This document shows positions 19,558 through 28,319 of a stretch of DNA of 64,000 nt, piece by piece. Below the pieces are notes generated by a model. It saw only the letters and a list, made by a program, of their open reading frames with translations. It was not told the origin of the DNA and did not search any database. How positions within the stretch are numbered: position 1 is the stretch's first letter; every line of letters starts with the position of its first letter. Position numbers and translations under genes: made by a program. Source of the DNA: Halostella pelagica (GTDB lineage: Archaea > Halobacteriota > Halobacteria > Halobacteriales > Natronoarchaeaceae). The stretch lies in the NCBI GenBank assembly GCA_005954745.1, contig CP040678.1:2232001-2296000 (forward strand). Reading direction: 5' to 3'.

Positions 19558-19986
19558 TCACGCCTCGGCGATAGCCTGTTCGGCGTACCAGACGAGCGAG
19601 AAGTCCTGCGGACTGGGCAGCGCACACGCCAACCACGCGACGCTGCCCGTGATTACGTACGGATTACCGGTGCTGACGGGGTCCGGAACGATACCCAGGG
19701 GGATCAGGGCGAACGGCGTCGCGAGCGCCAGCGGCATCAGCGCCGACGTGCGGAGTAGCCACGGAGACGTGTTCTCGGGGAGCGCCTGCGGCGTTACCGC
19801 GGCCCACGTGCCGAACGCGCCCGCCCGGAGTAGGTCGGTACCGTCGCGGTCGGGGAGCCACTCGGTCTCGTAGGGAATGCCGCCCGCTCGGAGTACCGAA
19901 GCGTGGGCGTACTCGTGGACGACGGTACCGACGCCGAGAACGACGACGAGAGCGACGACAGCGCCGAGAAATTCGATTATACCCAT
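19558..19986 (-). CDS. Membrane zincin-like protein (HEYAH motif)
   Basis: 142 residues with four hydrophobic segments. The first helix leads into VVHEYAHASVLRAGG, an HExxH zinc-protease motif placed as in site-2-type intramembrane peptidases. A second motif with a zinc-binding Asp (NPxDG type) is not evident, so activity is uncertain. It may be a reduced membrane metalloprotease or a structural relative. It converges on the flavoprotein gene with a 17-base gap. Confidence 0.65.
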   Translation of the reverse strand: MGIIEFLGAVVALVVVLGVGTVVHEYAHASVLRAGGIPYETEWLPDRDGTDLLRAGAFGTWAAVTPQALPENTSPWLLRTSALMPLALATPFALIPLGIVPDPVSTGNPYVITGSVAWLACALPSPQDFSLVWYAEQAIAEA

Positions 19987-20118
19987 CGAAAGTCGACCTT
20001 ACTTACCGGTACACAGGAACCACCACTCATTAATCTCTCGTTTCCGGCCGGCGTTCCGTCGGCCGATGGAGACGCGATCACGGTTCGATTCAAGTGCGTG
20101 GACTGAGATCGTCAGCCC

Positions 20119-20556
20119 ATGTACGACGATGTTCTGATGCCGACGGACGGGAGCGAGGGAACGATGACGGCGCTCTCCCACGCCCGCGAGATCGCGGCCA
20201 ATCACGACGCGACGCTTCACGTCGTCCACGTCGTCGACCGCCGCGTCTACCTCGCCGCGGGGAAAGACGAACAGGACGAGGTCCTGACGGGGCTGGAAGA
20301 GGAGGGAGAGTCGGCGATCACCGCGGTTCTCGACCGACTCGACGAAACGGCTCTCGACGTCGAAACCGAACTTCGGGAAGGGGTTCCTCACCGGGAACTG
20401 CTGGAGTACGCCGACGATCACGGCGTCGACCTGATCGCTATCGGCACGCACGGTCGCTCGGGCCGGGACCGCATCGTCAACATGGGAAGCGTCACGGAGA
20501 AAGTCGTCGACGAGTCCGAACGACCGGTCCTGGTCGTCCACATCGAGAACGAGTAG
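20119..20556 (+). CDS. Universal stress protein, UspA family
   Basis: A 145-residue Usp domain. It starts MYDDVLMPTDGSEGT and ends with the ATP-binding loop IAIGTHGRSGRDRIVNMGSVTEKVV (G-2x-G-9x-G-S pattern) and PVLVVHI. It likely binds ATP and acts in stress tolerance. It is one of two Usp-type proteins in the window; the other (25868-26245) is divergent. Confidence 0.93.
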   Translation: MYDDVLMPTDGSEGTMTALSHAREIAANHDATLHVVHVVDRRVYLAAGKDEQDEVLTGLEEEGESAITAVLDRLDETALDVETELREGVPHRELLEYADDHGVDLIAIGTHGRSGRDRIVNMGSVTEKVVDESERPVLVVHIENE

Positions 20557-20573
20557 GGAGTCGGCGACGGCTG

Positions 20574-20680
20574 ATACTGTCAGTCGGAGGCCAACGAAGA
20601 CTGAGAGACACCGGTCGGCGGCCCACGAAGACTGTCGTCACACCGCCGTATCGAACCTCGTCGAGAAGTTTCATCCGACA
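20574..20680. repeat. Decayed palindromic element, family A
   Basis: It begins ATACTGTC like the copies at 46891, 49612 and 59862. It contains GTCGGCGGCCC, AAGACTGTCG and CGTATCGAACC in the same order as the copy at 49612. An internal near-duplicate of about 31 bases (20582-20612 and 20613-20644) shows tandem duplication of one half. The right end is eroded. It fills the gap between UspA and an amine-oxidase-like gene. Confidence 0.6.
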
Positions 20681-20723
20681 TGACTCGTCGAACCTTTTGG
20701 CCGGCAGTGCGTACTCGGACGCG

Positions 20724-21779
20724 ATGCAGTCTATCGCTATCGTCGGCGGCGGCGTCGCTGGCCTCGGTGCGGCGTACTCGCTCCGCGACAGAGCGGCGCA
20801 CGTCACTCTGTTCGAACGCGACGACGACATAGGGGGGCGTGCGGCGACTCGCCACCGTGACGGATGTGCGTACGACTACGGTGCGAACTACCTGAAAGAC
20901 GGCGATTCGCGGGTCACGGAACTCGTTAAGGGACCACTCTCGGACGGTCTGGTCGAGGTCGACGGCCCGGTGTGGACGTTCGACGCCGACGGCGAGGTGT
21001 CGCCGGGACGGGACGCCGATGAACACAAGTGGACGTACGAGAACGGTATCGCAACGCTCGCCGTCCGTCTCTGCGATGCCGCAGACCCCGCGGTCAGAAC
21101 CGAGGCGACTGTCGAGTCGCTCGAACGGACGAACGACGGATGGGTCGTGTGGACGAGCGACGGTTCGGCGGACGGGGAACGTGCCGGGCGCGTTCGAAAC
21201 GGAGCGTTCGATGCGGTCGTGCTGACGCCGACCGCCCCGAACACTGCGGACGTCCTCGCCGCCGCGGAGTGGGATCACCCGGTCTGCGAGCGGATCCGCG
21301 AGGCGGTTGCAGCGGTCCCGTACCGTACTATCATCTCGGTCGCCCTCCACTACCCGTTTTCCGTCGACGTGCCGCACTACGCACTCGTCAACACCGACCG
21401 CGAGCACGAGGTCGGGTGGCTCTCGCGGGAGGAGTGCAAGCCGGGCCACGTTCCCGGCGGCGAGTCGCTGTTGGTCGTCCAGATGGCACCTGACTGGTCG
21501 GCGTCGCGGTACGGCGACGAGGGCGACGCGATAGCCGCGGACGCGGCGGAGCACGCGTCCGAATTGCTCGACGACGACCGCCTCGCGGAGCCGGACTGGC
21601 ACGACATCGGCGAGTGGAGATACGCGCTCCCGGACGACGGCGTGGCGGACGGGACGGTCGAACGAGCGCGGGATCACGACCTCTATCTCGCCGGCGACTG
21701 GGTCGCTGGCGACGGCCGGTTGCACGCCGCGCTGGTCAGCGGGATAGAAACCGGAGAACTACTTGGGCAGGGCGGGTGA
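20724..21779 (+). CDS. FAD-dependent amine oxidase/renalase-like protein
   Basis: 351 residues. The Rossmann start is SIAIVGGGVAGLGAAYSL, followed by ERDDDIGGRAATR (the GG motif of amine oxidases) and a C-terminal FAD contact LYLAGDWVAGDGRLHAALVSG. This matches the renalase-like NAD(P)/FAD oxidoreductase group. The substrate is unknown. The ATG at 20724 is at the correct distance before the dinucleotide fold. It converges with the PGF-CTERM gene six bases away. Confidence 0.87.
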   Translation: MQSIAIVGGGVAGLGAAYSLRDRAAHVTLFERDDDIGGRAATRHRDGCAYDYGANYLKDGDSRVTELVKGPLSDGLVEVDGPVWTFDADGEVSPGRDADEHKWTYENGIATLAVRLCDAADPAVRTEATVESLERTNDGWVVWTSDGSADGERAGRVRNGAFDAVVLTPTAPNTADVLAAAEWDHPVCERIREAVAAVPYRTIISVALHYPFSVDVPHYALVNTDREHEVGWLSREECKPGHVPGGESLLVVQMAPDWSASRYGDEGDAIAADAAEHASELLDDDRLAEPDWHDIGEWRYALPDDGVADGTVERARDHDLYLAGDWVAGDGRLHAALVSGIETGELLGQGG

Positions 21780-21785
21780 ACTGCG

Positions 21786-23060
21786 TCAGTCGCGACGGCG
21801 AAACGCGACGAGCGTCGCCGCCAGGGCGATCACCGTTACCCAGACGGTGAATCCGGGCAGGCCGCCGCCGTCGCTATCGGTTTCTTCCCCGTCGCCGCTC
21901 GTATCGGGGGTCGCGGTCTCGGTCGCTTCGCCGACGCCCTCAACGGTGACGGCGTCTGCGGTCAGGCCGTCGGACTCCGCGGTGATCTCGAACTCGCCGG
22001 CGGCGGTGATGGGGACGCTCAGAACGCCGTTACCGTCTGTTTGGCCGACTTCCTCGTCGCCGCGGTACACGACGGCGTCGCCGATCGGTTGCCCGTACTC
22101 GTCGGTTACTTCGATGCGGACCGTTCCGCCCACATCGACGCTATCTTGCGCCGGTTCGATCGAGATGCCGGGCGTTCGCGTGATGTTGTACGTGACAGCC
22201 ACGTCGTCCTGTTCGTCGATCTCCAGTTCGCGTTCGACCGTCTCGTACTCCGGGTGTTCGAGGGTGACGGTGTACTCCGTGTTGACGCCGAGACGGGTCG
22301 CCGCTTCGCCGTTCCGTGTATCCGTATGGACCGTCGTCACCTCGTCGCCGTCGTTCGACACCGTGATACTGACATCGCCGACGGGCGTCGAGTTGTTGAA
22401 GTGGCCGTCTCGCACGGTCACGTCCACGTTCGTCCGGGCGGATTCGAGTTCGGCGGAGACGGTCGTTTCGCCGTCGGCCGTGAACTCGACTTCGTCCTTC
22501 AGATACCCCTCCCTGACTACCCTGACGGTGTACTCGCCGGCCTCGATACCGTCGGTCCGGTACGACCCGTCCGCGTCAGTTCGGCCCCGTTCGACGGTTC
22601 GAAGGTCCCCGTCTTTCTTCAGCGAAACCCGAGCGCCGTCGACGGCACCGGTGTCGTCGCTCACGTCGATAGTCGCGTTCGCACGGGGATGGACCGTCAC
22701 CTCAATCTCAGTGTTCGATTCCAGAGGCTGGGGCTCGACGGGGAAGTTCCGAACGTAGTCGTCGTGCTCGATGTAGATAGAGGGTGAAACGCCCCGGGGA
22801 ACATCCACGAGGGCGCGGCCGTTCGACACTGTCGTGGTCTCGTTGTATCCGCCGTCGTAGGTGACGTTCACGTCCGCTCTCCCGACGGGTGTACCGTCGT
22901 CGTCGACGACCGAGAGTTCCAGCGTTACGAGGTCCGGAGTACCGCCGTCAGCTGTCGCGGACGGGGTTGATTCGTCGGAGTCGGCCCCCGCGAGAGGGGC
23001 AGTGGCTCCGAGAGCGCTCGTGATCAGGAGGAGTGCAACGAGTACCGCTGAACGATTCAT
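21786..23060 (-). CDS. Surface protein with Ig-like repeats and PGF-CTERM tail
   Basis: 424 residues. There is a Sec signal (SAVLVALLLITSALGATAPLAGA), then four or more beta-sandwich repeats of the carboxypeptidase-regulatory type (VTLELSVVDDDGTPVG, ATIDVSDDTGAVDGARV, NVDVTVRDGHFNNSTPVG, VRIEVTDEYGQPIG). A Thr/Asp-rich stalk leads to GLPGF, a hydrophobic helix and FRRRD. That tail matches the PGF-CTERM signal cut by archaeosortase ArtA and lipid-anchored. Asn-X-Ser/Thr sites suggest glycosylation. The protein is probably displayed on the outer face; its ligand is unknown. Confidence 0.85.
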   Translation of the reverse strand: MNRSAVLVALLLITSALGATAPLAGADSDESTPSATADGGTPDLVTLELSVVDDDGTPVGRADVNVTYDGGYNETTTVSNGRALVDVPRGVSPSIYIEHDDYVRNFPVEPQPLESNTEIEVTVHPRANATIDVSDDTGAVDGARVSLKKDGDLRTVERGRTDADGSYRTDGIEAGEYTVRVVREGYLKDEVEFTADGETTVSAELESARTNVDVTVRDGHFNNSTPVGDVSITVSNDGDEVTTVHTDTRNGEAATRLGVNTEYTVTLEHPEYETVERELEIDEQDDVAVTYNITRTPGISIEPAQDSVDVGGTVRIEVTDEYGQPIGDAVVYRGDEEVGQTDGNGVLSVPITAAGEFEITAESDGLTADAVTVEGVGEATETATPDTSGDGEETDSDGGGLPGFTVWVTVIALAATLVAFRRRD

Positions 23061-23187
23061 ATTCGCGGTGTTGTTTACTGGTTACTTAAATTTCCCCTCC
23101 ATTATAGTAAATAATCTGTTATTTTCTGCGTTCCGGCGGCGTGTCATCTCCACAACGCTCTTGTCGTCCTCTCGCTATGCCTTCCTC

Positions 23188-24474
23188 ATGACTGCCACGC
23201 GTACCGTCGAACTCGAAGGCCACATCATCGACTCCGGGATGATGGGTCGCTGTTTCGGTCTCATCATGGACATGGACGGCTCCTTCGAGGTCGAGCAGTT
23301 CGATATCGGCCGACACAAACACGAGGAGTCGTACGCACGTCTGGCGGTCTCCGCCGACACCGAACACGACCTCCGCTCGATCCTTCACGAACTCCACCAG
23401 AACGGGGCGACGTTGCTCGACCCCTCCGACGCGACGCTCGAACCCGCTCCCGAGGACCAGGTCGTGCCGACGGATTTCTACTCCACGACGAACCACCCCA
23501 CGAAGGTCCGCGTGGACGACGAGTGGATCCCCGTCGACAACATCGAGATGGACTGTGCGGTAGTCGTCGAGCGCGGAACGCGAGGCGACTCGAACAGCGC
23601 GAGCGACGACGAGGACCTGCGAGAGCGGGGGGCTGTCGGACCGAAAGCGTACACGAAAGTCCTCAACGCCGTCGAGGAAGGCGACATGATCGTCACCGGC
23701 GAGGCGGGCATCCGCGTCGAACCGCCTGAGCGGCCGCGGGGCGACGAGGGCGGCGCGTTCGGCTTCATGCAGGGCGGGGTCAGCAGCGAACGGCCGTCCG
23801 AATCGCTCATCGCGAAGGTCGCGGACGCCGTCGAGGAGACCAAACAGGAGGGCGGAAACGTGCTCGCGGTCTGTGGCCCGGCGCTTATCCACTCGGGCGC
23901 GGCCGACGACTTGGCCCGCCTCGTCCGGGAGGGCTACGTCGACGCGATCAGCGCCGGCAACGGGTTCGCCGTCCACGACATCGAGCGCGGCCTCTACGGC
24001 ACTTCGCTCGGGATGGACATGGAGACGATGGAACACCCCCGGAAAGGCCACAAGCATCACATCTACACCATCAGCGAGATCATTCGCGCGGGGGGGATCG
24101 AGGCCGCAGTCGAGGACGGCGTCATCACCGAGGGGATCATGTACGAGTGCGTCGAGAACGACGCACCCTATGTCCTCGCTGGGTCCATCCGCGACGACGG
24201 GCCGTTGCCCGACACCATCACCGACGCCGTCGAGGCGCAGAACGCGATCCGCGAGCAGGCCCGCGACGCCGACATGGTGCTCATGCTCGCGACGCTGCTT
24301 CACTCCGTTGCGGTCGGCAACTGCCTGCCCTCGACGACCCGTGTCGTCTGTGTCGACATCAACCCCTCGACCGTCACGCAACTGCTCGACCGCGGGAGCG
24401 CACAGGCGATCGGCATGGTTTCGGACATCGGCACGTTCGTCCCGATGCTCGCGGATAACCTACTCGACCAGTAG
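23188..24474 (+). CDS. TIGR00300-type protein (LOR/SDH C-domain, ornithine cyclodeaminase-like)
   Basis: 428 residues. The N-terminal region (TVELEGHIIDSGMMGRCFG) is the LOR/SDH-type domain and the C-terminal region carries a deoxyhypusine-synthase-like Rossmann fold (VLAVCGPALIHSGAADDL, GNGFAVHDIE). Archaeal members of this family convert ornithine to proline in methanogens, so proline synthesis is the best guess, though substrate residues were not checked. The ATG at 23188 gives the family start. It is monocistronic. Confidence 0.85.
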   Translation: MTATRTVELEGHIIDSGMMGRCFGLIMDMDGSFEVEQFDIGRHKHEESYARLAVSADTEHDLRSILHELHQNGATLLDPSDATLEPAPEDQVVPTDFYSTTNHPTKVRVDDEWIPVDNIEMDCAVVVERGTRGDSNSASDDEDLRERGAVGPKAYTKVLNAVEEGDMIVTGEAGIRVEPPERPRGDEGGAFGFMQGGVSSERPSESLIAKVADAVEETKQEGGNVLAVCGPALIHSGAADDLARLVREGYVDAISAGNGFAVHDIERGLYGTSLGMDMETMEHPRKGHKHHIYTISEIIRAGGIEAAVEDGVITEGIMYECVENDAPYVLAGSIRDDGPLPDTITDAVEAQNAIREQARDADMVLMLATLLHSVAVGNCLPSTTRVVCVDINPSTVTQLLDRGSAQAIGMVSDIGTFVPMLADNLLDQ

Positions 24475-24541
24475 GAGAACGGAGGCGTTGCCCTACGCCT
24501 AAGACGCTCGCGAGTGCACGTTCTACCGGGGATTGGGGACG

Positions 24542-25786
24542 ATGCAAGACGAACAACAGTACTACGAGCGACGCACGTACGGACCGAACGAACACTTCGA
24601 ACACGCGGACGTCACCGACGAACACGAGGACGTCGGCGACCTCCGCCGCGGCGGCCAGGCCCGCCACTCGCCGGGCGACGAGTCCCACGAAGGCTGGGCG
24701 GAGAGAGATATGGCACAGTCGCGACGAGGCGAGAGCGGATCGACAGACCGCGGCGAGTCGAATCAACGACGCGCCGGTTCGAACCACCCTCACGGCGGAT
24801 CGAACCGGCGCGATACGGATCAGCGCCGGAGCGGATCGAATCAGTCTCAGCGAGGGAGCGAGACCCGGTCCGGAAGCACGAACAAGCGGTACGGACGCCG
24901 GTCGCGCGAACTCAGCGGTGCCCACGGTGACACTCTCTCCGACAGGCAGGAGTCTGACGACGACAGCGGCGGCTTCCTCAGCAGTTTGTTCGGTAGCGAC
25001 GAGGAAACGACAAACCGCGACCGTGAGGCGGGCGGACGCGACAGGGGTGACCGGACCGAAAGCGGCCGCGGGGTCGGCGACTACGCGAGACGTAACCGCG
25101 ACATGCCCCGGCACACGAACGCCGGAGAGTCGGCCGGAACCGGCGCGAACGACCGCCAGACCAACCGACGGCAGGCGGGCACGGACGAGGAGGGCCGAAC
25201 GGACCGCGCCGGATTCGGCGACATCGGCCCGCTGGGGGGAGAAGACGCCCGTCAGGACGCTCGCCAGCAGGGCGGCCGCGAAACGCCAGACGAGTACCGT
25301 GAGACGCGTACTCAGGGACAGATACCAGAAGGCGAGCGACACGGCAGCGTGACCGAGCAGACGCTCGACCGGGGCACCACCAGCCACTCTAGCCGTCACG
25401 AGTTCGGTGGTCACAGCGCCGGCGACACCGGGACGACCGGCCGCACCCGCCGCGGAACTGAGTCGGCCGACCACACCGACCGCGGTACCGACCGCCAGCA
25501 CGGGTCCCGTCGCCGGAGTCAGAGTCACAACAGCAACCCGTCGCAGGGGAGCCAGCGTGGGAGTCACCGCGAGGAGGGACTCACCGGCCGTGTCGGCGGC
25601 CACTTCGGGAACCCTCCGGCCGAGGAATCGCCCGAACAGGGGGGCGAGCGGCAGTTCGGCGGCGAGCGCGGCCGGAGCGAGCGGGACCACCAGTTCGGCA
25701 GTCGACGCGGCCACGGCAGCCAGCGCAGGGCGCGGTTCGGGGAGGACCGCGACGAAGCGGACCGGTCCCGCAGTAGTAGTCACTGA
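24542..25786 (+). CDS. Arginine/glycine-rich disordered protein
   Basis: 414 residues with a short folded-looking head (MQDEQQYYERRTYGPNEHFE) followed by low-complexity sequence. Arg, Gly, Ser, Asp and Gln dominate, with recurring RRxGSN, GER and RGS motifs and a single hydrophobic patch (GGFLSSLFG, about 143-151). Codon third positions are GC-rich throughout and no stop occurs in 1.2 kb, so the gene is probably real. A basic, RG-rich chain is unusual in a haloarchaeon and suggests RNA or DNA binding or condensate formation. The last residues (SSH) come from a palindromic element that begins at 25776. Confidence 0.7.
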   Translation: MQDEQQYYERRTYGPNEHFEHADVTDEHEDVGDLRRGGQARHSPGDESHEGWAERDMAQSRRGESGSTDRGESNQRRAGSNHPHGGSNRRDTDQRRSGSNQSQRGSETRSGSTNKRYGRRSRELSGAHGDTLSDRQESDDDSGGFLSSLFGSDEETTNRDREAGGRDRGDRTESGRGVGDYARRNRDMPRHTNAGESAGTGANDRQTNRRQAGTDEEGRTDRAGFGDIGPLGGEDARQDARQQGGRETPDEYRETRTQGQIPEGERHGSVTEQTLDRGTTSHSSRHEFGGHSAGDTGTTGRTRRGTESADHTDRGTDRQHGSRRRSQSHNSNPSQGSQRGSHREEGLTGRVGGHFGNPPAEESPEQGGERQFGGERGRSERDHQFGSRRGHGSQRRARFGEDRDEADRSRSSSH

Positions 25787-25851
25787 AAGTCACTGTACAC
25801 CAGATCGCGCGACAGCGAGGCGATCAGCGTGTAAATCGTTTCAGTGACTAC
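25776..25851. repeat. Palindromic element, family C
   Basis: GTAGTCACTGAAA (25776-25788) is matched by TTTCAGTGACTAC (25839-25851). The interior also pairs loosely (TGTACACCAGATCGC against GCGATCAGCGTGTAAA). The 76-base unit has no coding capacity and looks like a MITE. Its left arm supplies the stop codon and last residues of the preceding gene. Confidence 0.7.
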
Positions 25852-25867
25852 GATAGTCCGACGCCCG

Positions 25868-26245
25868 CTACGGGGAACGCGGTACCACCGTGACCGGGAG
25901 CGGCGGGTCGGCGAGCAGGTCGCCGACTGAGCCGCCCGGTCCGTGGTTTGCGCCCGGGCCGCCCCGCCGCGAGCAGACGACGAGTTCGTCGGCGTCTCGC
26001 TCGGCGATAGCCTCGCGTAGTTCCTCGGCCACGGTGCCGTTTCTGACCGCCGTCCCGACGGTTGCCACGGCGCTCAGCCGGACGCGAAGGACGTTTAACG
26101 CCTCCCGCCGGTCGCGCTCTGCCGTTCCGCCGCCGGACTCGACGACTGCGATCCCGACCACGTCGTCGCCGTCGAGGTGCGACTCCAGATAGTCACAGAT
26201 GTCGGCGCTCGTGTGGACCGAGTCCGTTCCGACGAGATACAGCAT
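25868..26245 (-). CDS. Divergent universal-stress-type protein
   Basis: 125 residues (start MLYLVGTDSVHTSADI). The strand-helix order and the end (ADELVVCSRRGGPGANHGPGGSVGDLLADPPLPVTVVP) follow the Usp fold, with a recognisable but altered G-rich nucleotide loop. It is shorter than normal UspA, and ATP binding is uncertain. The ATG at 26245 is preferred to a longer frame that extends past the likely promoter. It is divergent from crtB. Confidence 0.7.
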   Translation of the reverse strand: MLYLVGTDSVHTSADICDYLESHLDGDDVVGIAVVESGGGTAERDRREALNVLRVRLSAVATVGTAVRNGTVAEELREAIAERDADELVVCSRRGGPGANHGPGGSVGDLLADPPLPVTVVPRSP

Positions 26246-26389
26246 ACGGAGTGGTGGCGAACGGATGGCAATAGCTCTACTGACCGTGCAGTGACCGCGT
26301 GGCCTTCCGGGGAGCACCTCTCGGCGGTCACGTAACCGAGCCATACGCGGTCTCCACTCGCCTTTTATCCTGTCGTTACAGGGGGTATC

Positions 26390-26397
26390 ATTATAAT
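26390..26397 (+). promoter_or_regulatory. TATA box of crtB
   Basis: ATTATAAT is a strong archaeal TATA match. A start about 26 bases downstream (near 26420) lies after the in-frame ATG at 26414 but before the ATG at 26480. This supports 26480 as the crtB start. Confidence 0.55.
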
Positions 26398-26479
26398 CGA
26401 TGAATCCTTAGCAATGGAAGATTCATGCATCGTCGAACCAGCCCGACTGGGACACTCAACAGCCCGTCTGAATCCGCCA

Positions 26480-27433
26480 ATGGCTGACGACCGTCGCGTC
26501 CGCGAGAGCAAGGCGATCCAGCGTCGAACGGGGAAGACCTTCCACCTCGCGACGAGGGTCCTCCCAGAGCGGGTCCGTCACCCGACGTACGTCCTCTACG
26601 CGTTCTTCCGTATCGCTGACGAGGTCGTCGACGACGCGGAGGGCGTTCCGACCGACGAACAGGCCGCTCGCCTCGAATCGCTGCGAGCGGAAGCGCTCGG
26701 TCGGGCGGACCCCGAATCCGAAGTACTGGCGGCGTTTCAGGACGTCCGGGTGGAGTACGGCGTTCCGGACGAGGAGATCGACACGTTCATCGATGCGATG
26801 AAGACCGACATCGACAGGAGTCGGTACGAGACGTACGACGACCTCAGGACGTATATGCGCGGGTCCGCCGCGGCAGTCGGGGCGATGATGACCGCGATAA
26901 TGGAGACGGACGACGAGGAAACCGCGCTCCCCCACGCAGTCGCCCTCGGCGAGGCGTTCCAGATGACGAACTTCCTGCGCGATGTCCGGGAAGACATCGT
27001 CGAAATGGACCGCATCTACCTCCCGCTGGAGTCGCTGGAACGTCACGGCGTCACCGAAACACAGGTCGAGAACCTCCAGTTCACGCCCGAGTTCGCCGAC
27101 GTGATGCGGGACGAACTCGTTCGGACGGAGCAACTCTACCGCCAGGGGGTTGCCGGGATCAAGTATCTGCCGCGCGACTGCCAGTTTGCCGTCCTGCTGT
27201 CGGCGGTGCTGTACGCCGACCATCATCGCCTGATCCGCGCCCGAGAGTACGACGTGCTATCCGCGACGCCGAGTCTGGGAACCGCTCGGAAGTTCTGGCT
27301 CGCGGCCCGGACCCGCTGGCACTGGCAGTGGAACCACGACCCGGTCGAGGTGTTTCGGCGCGTCAGCGCGCTGCCGGACGCGAACGTCGACAGGTACGAA
27401 GTGGATCCGCCGGATCCGGTTCCCGTGCGATGA
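26480..27433 (+). CDS. crtB: Phytoene synthase
   Basis: 317 residues from MADDRRVRESKAIQRRTGKTF. It joins two geranylgeranyl diphosphates to phytoene, the first step to bacterioruberin. Both aspartate-rich motifs are present: DEVVDD (about 47-52) and NFLRDVREDI, with the typical RMTNFLRD-like context (FQMTNFLRD). The trans-isoprenyl head-to-head synthase fold is complete. It faces the crtD-lyeJ-cruF unit; the stops of crtB and cruF are 46 bases apart. Confidence 0.93.
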   Translation: MADDRRVRESKAIQRRTGKTFHLATRVLPERVRHPTYVLYAFFRIADEVVDDAEGVPTDEQAARLESLRAEALGRADPESEVLAAFQDVRVEYGVPDEEIDTFIDAMKTDIDRSRYETYDDLRTYMRGSAAAVGAMMTAIMETDDEETALPHAVALGEAFQMTNFLRDVREDIVEMDRIYLPLESLERHGVTETQVENLQFTPEFADVMRDELVRTEQLYRQGVAGIKYLPRDCQFAVLLSAVLYADHHRLIRAREYDVLSATPSLGTARKFWLAARTRWHWQWNHDPVEVFRRVSALPDANVDRYEVDPPDPVPVR

Positions 27434-27479
27434 GTGTCCGCGGAGGACCTGACCGTCCGTCGGTCGTACTGTCGGCCCG

Positions 27480-28319
27480 TCACCGGTCCGGGAGTCCGTC
27501 ACCCTGCGACCGCCACACGTCGAAGTCGAACCGGTCGGTCCGCAACAGACCGGCGAACAGACAGACCGAGAGCGCAACTGAGGCCCAGTTCCCGTAGACT
27601 GCGTTGACGCCGCCCCAGAGGACGACGAAACTCACCAGGTCGTCGAGCGCGAACTCGCAGGAGCGCAGGCGGGCGAGCAGTTCCGCGCGGTCGAACGCGA
27701 GGTCGAAACAGACGACGGCGACCGTCCCCGACAGCACCCATCCGGCGTAGTTCGAAAGCGGCACGCCGTAGTACGCGCCGCCGTTGCTGTACGACCAGAA
27801 TCCCAGCGCGACGGCCCCGGGATCCAGCACGAGGTCGACGACCAGCACCGTCGCGAGCGTGGCGAGCAGGCGGACCGCTCGCCGGCGCGTGGCATCGCCC
27901 AGCAGGAGCAAAACGAGCAGGTAGCTGTTCAGGACGAGAGGGAGAAAGAAGACGGGCAGGCCGACCGGCACCTCGCCGAACGCCATCGGTCCGAGGTCGA
28001 TGCCGTACTCGAACTCGCCGTAGGGCCACCCCGTTCGGACGCCGACGAGTTCGATGCCGTACGCGTACGCCGTCAGCGCGAGCACGGCCGCGGCGGCCCG
28101 CCGGTCGACGACCGGCCCCACGCCGGCGATAAGCGGCAGGCGCATCACGAGCGTTCCGAAGAGGATCAGCGTCGGCTGAAACGCGAGCGGCGGCGGGACC
28201 AGGCCCTCCGCGCTGGCGAGCAACAGAACGGCTCCCACCGCGGGAAAGACGACTGCGATGGTGAACCGGTTTCTCCGTACGAGGTCGTCCAGTCGCCGCT
28301 GAACCGCCGCCCTATCCAT
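27480..28319 (-). CDS. cruF: Bisanhydrobacterioruberin hydratase CruF
   Basis: A 279-residue integral membrane protein with seven or eight helices and the carotenoid-hydratase family motif region GWPYGEFEY, YGVPLSNYAGWVL and GFWSYSNGGAYYG. It adds water to the terminal C50 carotenoid intermediate, giving the last hydroxyls of bacterioruberin. It overlaps the upstream lyeJ gene by eight bases, and gene order crtD-lyeJ-cruF matches the characterised cluster of Haloarcula japonica. Confidence 0.9.
   Translation of the reverse strand: MDRAAVQRRLDDLVRRNRFTIAVVFPAVGAVLLLASAEGLVPPPLAFQPTLILFGTLVMRLPLIAGVGPVVDRRAAAAVLALTAYAYGIELVGVRTGWPYGEFEYGIDLGPMAFGEVPVGLPVFFLPLVLNSYLLVLLLLGDATRRRAVRLLATLATVLVVDLVLDPGAVALGFWSYSNGGAYYGVPLSNYAGWVLSGTVAVVCFDLAFDRAELLARLRSCEFALDDLVSFVVLWGGVNAVYGNWASVALSVCLFAGLLRTDRFDFDVWRSQGDGLPDR

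Noticed and set aside
23119..24381. Long open frame (420 codons) on the minus strand
   Set aside because: It is antisense to the TIGR00300-type gene and lacks a recognisable domain.
24374..25783. Long open frame (469 codons) on the minus strand
   Set aside because: It lies opposite the disordered-protein gene and the end of the TIGR00300-type gene. It is Ala/Val/Arg-rich antisense translation of GC-rich codons, without motifs.
26414..26479. Upstream ATG for crtB
   Set aside because: The TATA box position predicts a transcript start after this codon, and family homology begins at the ATG at 26480.
27455..27479. Short CGTACTGTCGGCCCG stretch between crtB and cruF
   Set aside because: It resembles one end of family A elements, but no second arm exists and the match is short.
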